In this document: in pieces, positions 15,326 through 21,791 of the stretch
Layout: every line of letters starts with the position of its first letter
Numbering within the stretch: position 1 is the stretch's first letter
NCBI RefSeq assembly: GCF_015558785.1
Contig: NZ_JADMOP010000002.1
Span: 1-44,063 of the forward strand
DNA from: Collinsella aerofaciens
Lineage (GTDB): Bacteria; Actinomycetota; Coriobacteriia; Coriobacteriales; Coriobacteriaceae
Direction: 5' to 3'
DNA length: 44,063 nt
Translations under genes and position numbers: made by a program
The notes under the pieces: model-generated
The model's database searches: none
Seen by the model: only the letters and a program-made list of their open reading frames with translations
Told to the model about the DNA's origin: nothing

Positions 15326-16684
15326 ATGGCAGCACCCGAGCAGCTGTTCAACGTCCGTGAGCGCAAGCGTTTTGAGCGCCACGACATTTGGGAGCGCATC
15401 ACCGAGAACGGCACGATTTCCGCCGCCGTCATGGTCTTCGCCGCCATCGCCGCCGTCATTTGCGCCAACACCGATGCCTACGAGGCCATCCATCACTTTT
15501 TGGAGACCCCGCTGTATGTGGGTCTGGGCAACCTTACGGCCGGTCTCACCGTTGAGCTTTTCGTCAACGACTTCCTCATGGCGATCTTCTTTTTGTTGGT
15601 GGGCATTGAGCTTAAGTACGAGATGACAGTTGGCGAGCTCAAGAACCCGCGCCAGGCTATGCTTCCCATGCTGGCGGCCGTGGGCGGCGTCGTCGTTCCC
15701 GCCTGCATCTATCTGATCTTTAACCATGCCGGCGCGCACAACGGCTGGGCCATTCCCATGGCAACCGATATTGCCTTTGCGCTGGGCGTGCTGTCGCTTT
15801 TGGGCAACCGCGTGCCCAACGGCGTGCGCGTGTTCTTCTCGACGCTCGCCATCGCCGACGACCTCATCTCCATCGCCGCCATCGCCATCTTCTACGGTCA
15901 GAGCCCCAATCCGTTTTGGTTGGGCGCCGCCGCGCTTGTGACCTGTGCGCTCGTGTGGCTCAACAAGACGCAGCATTACCGCCTTGCCCCGTATTCGGTA
16001 CTGGGCCTGCTGTTGTGGTTCTGCATGTTCAAGAGCGGCGTGCACGCTACGCTTGCTGGCGTCATCCTGGCCTTCACCATCCCGGCCAAGTGCGGTGTTA
16101 AGCTTGATAGCCTCACCGATTGGCTGGGCGAGTGCTTGCCGCTGCTCGATGACCGCTACGACGACGAGGCGCACATCCTGGGCCAGCATGACTTTACCGT
16201 CTCGACCACCAAAGTCGAGCGCGTCATGCACCGCGTGACCCCGCCGCTCATCCGCATGGAGCGCCTGATCTCCACGCCGGTCAACTTTGTGATCCTGCCG
16301 ATCTTTGCGTTCGTCAACGCACAGGTTCGCCTAGTGGGCGTGGACATGAGCACGCTGCTCACCGACCCGGTGACGCTCGGCGTGTACTTTGGCATGCTGC
16401 TGGGTAAGCCGATCGGTATCTTTGGCATGACGTTCGCCTTGGTCAAGCTCAAGGCCTGCGAGCTGCCGCACAATGTCAACTGGCATATGATTGCCGGCGT
16501 GGGCATTCTGGGCGGTATCGGCTTTACCATGTCGATTCTCATCAGCGGCCTCGCCTTCCCGACGGCCCAGTTTGAGGTTCTGGCTGCCAAGGCCGCTATT
16601 CTCGCCGGCTCTGTCACCGCGGCCGTACTTGGCATGATCTACATGAGTGTGATCTGCAAGCACCCCGCGCCCAAGAACGAGTAG
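15326..16684 (+). CDS. nhaA: Na+/H+ antiporter NhaA
   Basis: NhaA expels sodium in exchange for protons across the cytoplasmic membrane and helps with pH and salt balance. The 452-residue chain has about 12 hydrophobic segments. The family's transport site is visible as the adjacent aspartates in STLAIADDLISI (equivalent to D163/D164 of E. coli), and GWAIPMATDIAFALGVLSLL carries the upstream conserved Asp. FFLLVGIELKYEM and GKPIGIFGM are further NhaA signatures. A hydrophilic loop of about 50 residues (near 265-310) is longer than in E. coli. AAAGGAG sits six bases before the ATG. It is monocistronic, with a structured leader and a hairpin just after it. Confidence 0.96.
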   Translation: MAAPEQLFNVRERKRFERHDIWERITENGTISAAVMVFAAIAAVICANTDAYEAIHHFLETPLYVGLGNLTAGLTVELFVNDFLMAIFFLLVGIELKYEMTVGELKNPRQAMLPMLAAVGGVVVPACIYLIFNHAGAHNGWAIPMATDIAFALGVLSLLGNRVPNGVRVFFSTLAIADDLISIAAIAIFYGQSPNPFWLGAAALVTCALVWLNKTQHYRLAPYSVLGLLLWFCMFKSGVHATLAGVILAFTIPAKCGVKLDSLTDWLGECLPLLDDRYDDEAHILGQHDFTVSTTKVERVMHRVTPPLIRMERLISTPVNFVILPIFAFVNAQVRLVGVDMSTLLTDPVTLGVYFGMLLGKPIGIFGMTFALVKLKACELPHNVNWHMIAGVGILGGIGFTMSILISGLAFPTAQFEVLAAKAAILAGSVTAAVLGMIYMSVICKHPAPKNE

Positions 16685-16777
16685 GCGCGTAGAAACAGAC
16701 GCCAGAGCCTGCTCGAGCGCGTGTAAAACGCGGTTTTGAGTGGTACTTGCCACCTGCCGGACACCCCAGTGGCCAAA

Positions 16778-16813
16778 AAACGCCGTTTGTGAGTACTGTC
16801 ACAAACGGCGTTT
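16778..16813 (+). terminator. Hairpin after nhaA, inside the left end of the repeat element
   Basis: AAACGCCGTTTGTGA pairs with TCACAAACGGCGTTT around a short loop, followed by CATTTTA. It is the first strong hairpin after nhaA and probably its terminator, made from the left end of the inverted-end element. Confidence 0.7.
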
Positions 16814-16915
16814 CATTTTAGGCGCGAAAAATAATGTACAAATCTATTCTGTCTGTGCATTAACGATTGCGTGGCTGGACGAAAAATGCTGATGCATCCT
16901 TCCAAAACCGGACAC

Positions 16916-16938
16916 AAAAGGCCAAGACTGGCCTTTTT
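16916..16938. terminator. Small terminator-like hairpin
   Basis: AAAAGGCCA pairs with TGGCCTTTTT around AGAC. It is symmetrical, so it could work in either direction. It lies between nhaA and the minus-strand hypothetical gene. Confidence 0.7.
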
Positions 16939-17016
16939 AATTCAAAATCGCTGTTACTAAAAAAGTAACAGTACTCATATTTGCTATTTTTTGACCACAG
17001 GCCCCAATGACTAGGT

Positions 17017-17271
17017 TTATTCCACGGTGCCGTAGATGGCGCCCCAGCCGTGGGCGGCCAAGGCGGAGTTGAGCTGGTCGCAAAGTGACTGGCGGTCGTA
17101 ATAGCCGGGCGGTAGCAGGTTCACGATTTCCATGAGATCGGGCGCCAGGTCCAAGATTTCGGCCTGTACGATCAGATCCAGGCGGTCGATGGCGTGGCGG
17201 TCGTAAAACAGTCCGTCGACCAGGCGCTGCAGGTCGCCGAATTCCTCGGCCTGGAACGATCCATACTCCAT
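17017..17271 (-). CDS. Small hypothetical protein
   Basis: The 84-residue soluble protein is acidic and mostly helical, with the segments DLQRLVDGLFYDRHAIDRLD, PDLMEIVNLLPPGYYDRQSL and a C-terminal WGAIYGTVE. No known family is recognised. The spacing of hydrophobic positions and the PPGYYDRQ turn hint at a compact helical domain, perhaps a DNA- or protein-binding accessory, but that is speculation. The frame opens at 17301, but AAGGAGG on the minus strand sits directly before ATG 17271, so the shorter form is preferred. It is monocistronic and divergent from the aminotransferase gene. Coding bias and the ribosome site support it as real. Confidence 0.75.
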   Translation of the reverse strand: MEYGSFQAEEFGDLQRLVDGLFYDRHAIDRLDLIVQAEILDLAPDLMEIVNLLPPGYYDRQSLCDQLNSALAAHGWGAIYGTVE

Positions 17272-17373
17272 AGTGCCTCCTTGGGCGTCCCACGCCGGCA
17301 TGCGCGGCGATTCGTAATTTATTGCGATGGACTTAATCTATCACGGCTTCATAACGTTGCGGCGGTGGCGGTC

Positions 17374-17379
17374 TATACT
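17374..17379 (+). promoter_or_regulatory. Candidate -10 box of the aminotransferase gene
   Basis: TATACT lies 42 bp before the ATG. No clear -35 is visible at normal spacing. The same hexamer stands before the pcrA and tatA genes. Confidence 0.45.
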
Positions 17380-17421
17380 TAGACGAACTGCAACGTACCG
17401 CTTCGCGAAAGGTCGCACCCC

Positions 17422-18726
17422 ATGCAGACGATCTACCAGAAGATGGAAACCACCGAACTCGATGCTGCCATCGAGGCACTCAAAGCCGAGGTCGCCGAGG
17501 TCAAGGCCAAGGGTCTGGCGCTCGACATGGCCCGCGGCAAGCCGTCGCCCTCCCAGGTGGACATCTCGCGCCCCATGCTCGATATCCTCAATGCCGATGC
17601 CGATCTGCACGACGGCAATGTCGACTGCTCCAACTACGGCTGCTTTGAGGGCATTCCCTCGGCACGCAAGCTGGCGGGGGAGTTCCTGGGTTGCCCCGCC
17701 GAGCAGACGCTCGTGCTGGGTTCGTCGAGCTTGCTGATCGAGCACGATATTGCCGGTATGTTCTGGCGTTGCGGCTCGTGCGGCAGCGAGCCCTGGGAGG
17801 CTTATGAGGCCGCGCACGACGGCAAGAAGGTCAAGTTCCTGTGCCCCGTTCCCGGCTACGACCGCCACTTTGGCATCACCGCCGATCTGGGTATCGAGAA
17901 CGTCCCCGTCGCGATGACCGACAACGGCCCCGACATGGACGAGGTCGAGCGCCTGGTTGCCGCCGACGACTCCATCAAGGGCATCTGGTGCGTGCCCAAG
18001 TATTCCAACCCCACGGGCATCACCTTTAGCGAGGACACCGTGCGTCGCCTGGTTGAGATGCCCACGGCCGCACCCGATTTCCGCATCTTCTGGGACAACG
18101 CCTACTGCGTGCACGACCTGTACGACGAGACCGACGAGCTCGCAAACATCTTTGACCTCGCTCGCGCGGCGGGCACCGAGGACCGCGTGGTGGCATTTGC
18201 CTCGACGTCCAAGATCACCTTCCCGGGCGCCGGTATCGGCTTTATCGGTGCGAGCCCCGCGGTCATCGCCGAGTTCTCCAAGCGCCTGAAGGCCGGCCTC
18301 ATCAGCGCCGACAAGCTCAACCAGCTGCGTCACGTGCGCTTCCTTCCCACCATCGAGGCGGTCAAGGAGCACATGAAAAAGCATGCCGAGTTCTTGCGCC
18401 CGCGCTTTGAGGCCGTCGAGCGCAAGCTCACCGAGGGCTTGGGCGACACGGGCTGCGCCACCTGGACGCACCCCCGCGGCGGCTACTTTGTAAGCTTCGA
18501 TGGTCCCGAGGGCTCGGCTCAAAAGGTCGCCGCGCTTTGCGCCGACCTGGGCGTCAAGCTCACGCCGGCCGGTGCTACCTGGCCCTATGGCAAGGACCCG
18601 CGCGATACCAACATCCGCATCGCGCCGAGCTATCCCACGGTCGAGGACCTGGAGGCCGCGCTCGATGTGCTGGTGCTGGCCGTTAAGCTTGTCGCTGCCG
18701 AGCTCGCGCGTGCCGAGCGCGCCTAA
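17422..18726 (+). CDS. PLP-dependent class I aminotransferase (aspartate-aminotransferase-like)
   Basis: This 434-residue cytoplasmic enzyme transfers amino groups using pyridoxal phosphate. The PLP lysine is K264 in FASTSKITFPGAGIGF. WCVPKYSNPTGITF and FWDNAYCVHDLY supply the Asn and Asp/Tyr that bind the cofactor, and the C-terminal NIRIAPSYPT has the substrate-carboxylate Arg. The early LALDMARGKPSPSQVDISRP and the sequence type match the Corynebacterium AspT-like group (PF12897-type) rather than E. coli AspC. Aspartate/2-oxoglutarate is therefore the likely pair, though other amino acids are possible. GAAAGG stands before the ATG. A STAS gene follows after 51 bp and may share the transcript. 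Confidence 0.92.
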   Translation: MQTIYQKMETTELDAAIEALKAEVAEVKAKGLALDMARGKPSPSQVDISRPMLDILNADADLHDGNVDCSNYGCFEGIPSARKLAGEFLGCPAEQTLVLGSSSLLIEHDIAGMFWRCGSCGSEPWEAYEAAHDGKKVKFLCPVPGYDRHFGITADLGIENVPVAMTDNGPDMDEVERLVAADDSIKGIWCVPKYSNPTGITFSEDTVRRLVEMPTAAPDFRIFWDNAYCVHDLYDETDELANIFDLARAAGTEDRVVAFASTSKITFPGAGIGFIGASPAVIAEFSKRLKAGLISADKLNQLRHVRFLPTIEAVKEHMKKHAEFLRPRFEAVERKLTEGLGDTGCATWTHPRGGYFVSFDGPEGSAQKVAALCADLGVKLTPAGATWPYGKDPRDTNIRIAPSYPTVEDLEAALDVLVLAVKLVAAELARAERA

Positions 18727-18777
18727 CGCGCGGCTTCCCGTACTATCCGCACCTTCGATACGTAAAGGAGCATATAC

Positions 18778-19092
18778 ATGGATTTGGGTATTTCCACCAA
18801 CCCCACGCCAGAGCTCTACACCATTAAGGTAACCGGCGAGATCGATATCTCTAACGCCGATAGCCTGCGCAATGCCATCGACCTGGCGCTCGAGCAGCCC
18901 ACCGAGGCCGTTGAGCTCGATTTTGCCCAGGTGAGCTACATCGATTCGACGGGCATTGGCGTGCTCGTGGGCGCCGCGCACCACGCGGTCGACCACGGCA
19001 AGCGCTTTAGCTGCACCAATGTGCAGCCCCCGGTGATGCGCGTGGTCCAGCTGTTGGGTGTCGACCAGGAGATTTCGATCACCGCTGCATAA
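18778..19092 (+). CDS. STAS-domain protein (anti-sigma factor antagonist-like)
   Basis: This 104-residue protein is a single STAS domain of the SpoIIAA/RsbV type. In relatives the protein binds an anti-sigma kinase when unphosphorylated and so frees a sigma factor. The order TPELYTIKVTGEIDISNAD, the phosphorylatable Ser/Thr region YIDSTGIGVLVGA and a C-terminal amphipathic helix match the family. In YIDSTG the Ser is the expected phospho-site. No SpoIIAB/RsbW kinase and no sigma factor is encoded in the window, so the partner is elsewhere. AAAGGAG precedes the ATG. It lies 51 bp after the aminotransferase gene. Confidence 0.92.
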   Translation: MDLGISTNPTPELYTIKVTGEIDISNADSLRNAIDLALEQPTEAVELDFAQVSYIDSTGIGVLVGAAHHAVDHGKRFSCTNVQPPVMRVVQLLGVDQEISITAA

Positions 19093-19140
19093 TCTTTGCC
19101 CCAAAAGGGCGTGCCGTTTGGCATATGTTTGTGATGCGCT

Positions 19141-19169
19141 CGGACGTTTTGGCGTCCGGGCGCTATACT
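19141..19169 (+). promoter_or_regulatory. Hairpin and -10 box before tatA
   Basis: CGGACG-TTTTGG-CGTCCG (19141-19158) is a perfect small palindrome. TATACT (19164-19169) follows it by five bases and is a good -10 box. The palindrome would overlie the -35 to spacer region, so it may be an operator or the end of the STAS transcript. Confidence 0.45.
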
Positions 19170-19244
19170 TGACCGAATGAATAGACGAGTTCCGGCCGAA
19201 TGGCGCGGTGCGGGCTCGACTCACATCGAGCCTTGGAGGTATGT

Positions 19245-19844
19245 GTGTTTGGTATTGGAGAGGGTGAGCTCGCGATCATCGTGGTCTTCGGCTTTTTGCT
19301 GTTTGGCCCGGATAAGCTCCCACAGATGGGCCGTACGATCGGCCGTGCCATCCGTCAGTTCCGCGAGACGCAGGAAAAGATGACGGCCGTTGTTCAGTCC
19401 GAGATTATCGATCCGGTGAGCGAGGCCGCGTCGGCCCCGGTCAAGCCCAAGAAGACTGCCGTCGATGACGATTCCGATGCAGACGAGGATGCCGTCGAGA
19501 CAGCTGCGCCCGCAAAGAAGGAGACCTTTGCCGAGCGCCGTGCCCGCCTTGCTGCCGAGAAGGCCGCAAGCGAGGGTGCTGCTGAGGGCGAAGGTGCTGC
19601 TGAGGAGGCCGAGGGCGCCGAGTCCACCGAGGCCGAGCCTGCCACTGCCACCGTCGAGTCCGAGCCTGCTGCAGAGCCGGAGCCCGAGCCCGAGCCGGCA
19701 GAGCCCACGACGGCTGACCTCTACGCCCGTCGTCCCCGCAAGCGCAAGGCCGTCGTCGACCAGCTCGCTCGCGAGCTCGAGGCCGAGGACGAGGCCGTTG
19801 CCGAGGCTGCCACCGCCGACGCCTCGAAGGGAGGCGATGAGTAA
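19245..19844 (+). CDS. tatA: TatA/TatB-family twin-arginine translocase subunit
   Basis: The protein forms or gates the channel that exports folded, often cofactor-bearing proteins. From GTG 19245 it has 199 residues: a short outer end, one transmembrane helix (ELAIIVVFGFLLFG), the Gly-Pro hinge in FGPDKLPQMG, an amphipathic helix RTIGRAIRQFRETQEKM, then a long tail of Ala/Glu/Pro (about residues 60-199), much longer than in E. coli TatA and more like TatB in length. TTGGAGG (19233-19239) points to GTG 19245, so the reading from 19200 is too long. It overlaps tatC by one base (TAATG), implying translational coupling. TatA and TatB cannot be told apart with certainty. Confidence 0.92.
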   Translation: MFGIGEGELAIIVVFGFLLFGPDKLPQMGRTIGRAIRQFRETQEKMTAVVQSEIIDPVSEAASAPVKPKKTAVDDDSDADEDAVETAAPAKKETFAERRARLAAEKAASEGAAEGEGAAEEAEGAESTEAEPATATVESEPAAEPEPEPEPAEPTTADLYARRPRKRKAVVDQLARELEAEDEAVAEAATADASKGGDE

Positions 19845-20635
19845 TGCCTATCGGACCTGCGCGCATGCCGCTCTTCGATCACCTGGGAGAGCTCCGTCGC
19901 CGCCTGACTATCGTGGTCGTGTCGGTGTTTGCCGCCGCCATCGTGCTGTATTTCGCCACGCCCGTGGTGCTCGACATCCTGGAAGACCCCATCCGCTCCT
20001 TTGTGCCGGACGGTAAGTTCTACATCACCACCACGCTCGGCGGCTTTGGCCTGCGCTTCTCGCTGGCCATCAAGATGGCCGTGGTCATGTGCACGCCCAT
20101 GATCATCTGGCAGATTCTGGCATTTTTCCTGCCGGCACTGCGTCCCAACGAGCGCAAGTGGGTTGTGCCTACGGTGCTCGCCTCGACGGTGCTGTTCTTC
20201 CTGGGCGCAATCTTTTGCTACCTCATCATTATCCCGGCAGGCTTTGAGTGGCTCATCGGCGAGACCTCTGCCGTCGCAACCGCGCTGCCCGACCTGGAGA
20301 ACTACGTCAACATGGAGCTGCTCTTTATGATCGGCTTTGGTGTGGCGTTTGAGCTGCCGCTCATCATCTTCTACCTGTCCGTCTTCCACATCGTGTCCTA
20401 CGCGGCCTTCCGCGGCGCCTGGCGCTACGTGTACGTGGGCCTGCTTGTGGGCTCGGCTGTGATTACGCCCGACGGCTCGCCCGTTACGCTGGGCCTCATG
20501 TATGGTGCCCTGCTCTCGCTCTACGAGATTTCGCTCGCCATTGCCCGCGTGGTCATTACCGCGCGCGAGGGCAAGGAGGGCTTGTTTGTGAGCCGTCTGG
20601 ACCTGTTCTCGGACGATGAGGACGACGAGGAGTAA
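19844..20635 (+). CDS. tatC: Twin-arginine translocase subunit TatC
   Basis: TatC binds the twin-arginine signal peptide and is the core of the Tat complex in the cytoplasmic membrane. The 263 residues have six hydrophobic helices. The N-terminal MPLFDHLGELRRRL carries the conserved Glu-Leu-Arg-x-Arg signature that contacts the signal peptide. LPALRPNERKWV and GFGVAFELPLIIFYL are TatC blocks, the second with the conserved Glu in TM4. The chain ends in an acidic, charged tail (SDDEDDEE). Its start codon overlaps the tatA stop codon, and hypA begins six bases after its end, so the three genes form one operon. Confidence 0.96.
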   Translation: MPIGPARMPLFDHLGELRRRLTIVVVSVFAAAIVLYFATPVVLDILEDPIRSFVPDGKFYITTTLGGFGLRFSLAIKMAVVMCTPMIIWQILAFFLPALRPNERKWVVPTVLASTVLFFLGAIFCYLIIIPAGFEWLIGETSAVATALPDLENYVNMELLFMIGFGVAFELPLIIFYLSVFHIVSYAAFRGAWRYVYVGLLVGSAVITPDGSPVTLGLMYGALLSLYEISLAIARVVITAREGKEGLFVSRLDLFSDDEDDEE

Positions 20636-20641
20636 ATCGGT

Positions 20642-20998
20642 ATGCACGAGGTTGGCATTGTCAACGGCATACTCAATACAGTGATTCGCGCGGCGCGTGG
20701 GGCGGGGGCCTCGCGCGCCGTTTTGGTAACGCTGCGTATCGGGGATATGACCGAAGTTGTGCGCGAGGCGCTCGACTTTGCGTGGGAGACATTTCGCGAT
20801 GAGGACCCGCTCACGCGAGGCTGCGAGCTTGCCGTGGAGGAAGTCCATCCACAAAGCGAGTGTCTGGACTGCGGGGAGGTCTTTGAGCACGATCGCTTCC
20901 ATTGCCGCTGTCCCCAATGTGGCGGCGCCAACGTGCGTCTGCTGCACGGCCGCGAGCTCGACATCGCAAGTATCGAAATCGAAACCCCCGACGATTAG
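20642..20998 (+). CDS. hypA: Hydrogenase nickel-incorporation protein HypA
   Basis: HypA is a small metallochaperone that delivers nickel to NiFe-hydrogenase large subunits together with HypB. The 118 residues match the family. The N-terminal MHEVG supplies His2 and Glu3 of the nickel site. The zinc domain has two CxxC pairs, ECLDCGEVF and CRCPQCGG. The gene follows tatC by six bases and so belongs to the tat operon. Hydrogenase structural genes are not in this window. The context fits maturation of a Tat-exported NiFe enzyme encoded elsewhere. Confidence 0.95.
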   Translation: MHEVGIVNGILNTVIRAARGAGASRAVLVTLRIGDMTEVVREALDFAWETFRDEDPLTRGCELAVEEVHPQSECLDCGEVFEHDRFHCRCPQCGGANVRLLHGRELDIASIEIETPDD

Positions 20999-21053
20999 CC
21001 CGCTAGCCATCTGGTGATGGGGTATAAAGGGGCCAAAGTAAGGAGTGCCGAGT

Positions 21054-21737
21054 ATGGCTGAGAAAACGATTGATATCGCGTCGCCGATTCTGTCGCGCAA
21101 CGAGCGCCTGGCAGATCAGCTGCGACAGCGATTTAAAGAGACAAACACCTATGTGATCAATGTGCTGTCGAGCCCCGGTTCGGGCAAGACCACCACGATC
21201 CTGGGCACCAACGAGCGCCTGCGCGACAAGGCTGGCCTGCGCTGTGCCGTCATCGAGGGCGATATTGCCTCGGATGTCGACGCCATCACCATGAAGGAAG
21301 CCGGCATGCCCGCCATCCAGATCAACACGGGTGGCCTGTGCCACCTCGAGGGCAACATGATCATGGAGGCCGTTGACGCGTTCGACCAGGCGGTGGGTCT
21401 TCAAAATATCGACGTCATCTTTATCGAAAACGTGGGCAACCTGGTCTGCCCGGTCGACTTTGACTTGGGCGAGAACCTGTCCATCATGATTCTCTCGGTG
21501 CCCGAGGGCGACGACAAGCCCATCAAGTACCCGGGCATCTTCCAGCACGCTGGCGCGCAGCTGCTCAATAAGGTCGACGTGGCCCCGGCTTTCGATTTTG
21601 ACATGGATAGGTATACTAAGACACTCGATGACCTCAATCCGCAGGCGCCGCGGTTTGCCGTGAGCGCGCGCAAGGGCGAGGGCATGGACGCCTGGTGCGA
21701 TTGGCTCATCGGGCAGATCGAGCAAGCAAGGGCGTAA
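21054..21737 (+). CDS. hypB: Hydrogenase/urease accessory GTPase HypB
   Basis: HypB is a GTPase that works with HypA in nickel insertion. From ATG 21054 it has 227 residues. The P-loop is LSSPGSGKTT (about 37-46). The switch I Asp is in IEGDIASDVDA, and ENVGNLVCP has the Cys of the dimer-interface metal site with the Cys-His of GGLCHLEGN. NKVDV is the G4 motif. It lacks the His-rich N-terminal nickel-storage tail found in some HypB proteins. AAGGAG (21039-21044) is nine bases before ATG 21054, whereas GTG 21045 would abut it. TATAAA about 30 bp upstream (21023-21028) suggests a promoter of its own as well as read-through from hypA. Confidence 0.96.
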   Translation: MAEKTIDIASPILSRNERLADQLRQRFKETNTYVINVLSSPGSGKTTTILGTNERLRDKAGLRCAVIEGDIASDVDAITMKEAGMPAIQINTGGLCHLEGNMIMEAVDAFDQAVGLQNIDVIFIENVGNLVCPVDFDLGENLSIMILSVPEGDDKPIKYPGIFQHAGAQLLNKVDVAPAFDFDMDRYTKTLDDLNPQAPRFAVSARKGEGMDAWCDWLIGQIEQARA

Positions 21738-21791
21738 ATCGGCCGCCATACGGGCGGGCGTAGCCGTAGAGATACGAGATAGGAGCCTCTT

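Larger units (their letters stand above)
16770..16997. repeat. 228-bp element with inverted TGGCCA...GAGTACTG ends, copy 1
   Basis: The left end reads TGGCCAAAAAA, ten variable bases, then TGAGTACTGTCAC. The right end is the reverse complement form: GTAACAGTACTCATATTTGC followed by TATTTTTTGACCA. Spacing between the conserved blocks is the same at both ends and the same as in the second copy at 31321-31537. CAG flanks both sides (16767-16769 and 16998-17000), a possible three-base target duplication. There is no coding region inside. The layout is MITE-like. No transposase in the window matches it. Confidence 0.65.

Noticed and set aside
17341-19224. Minus-strand frame of 627 codons opposite the aminotransferase and STAS genes
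   Set aside because: Spans two real + strand genes and their gap; no ribosome site or domain.
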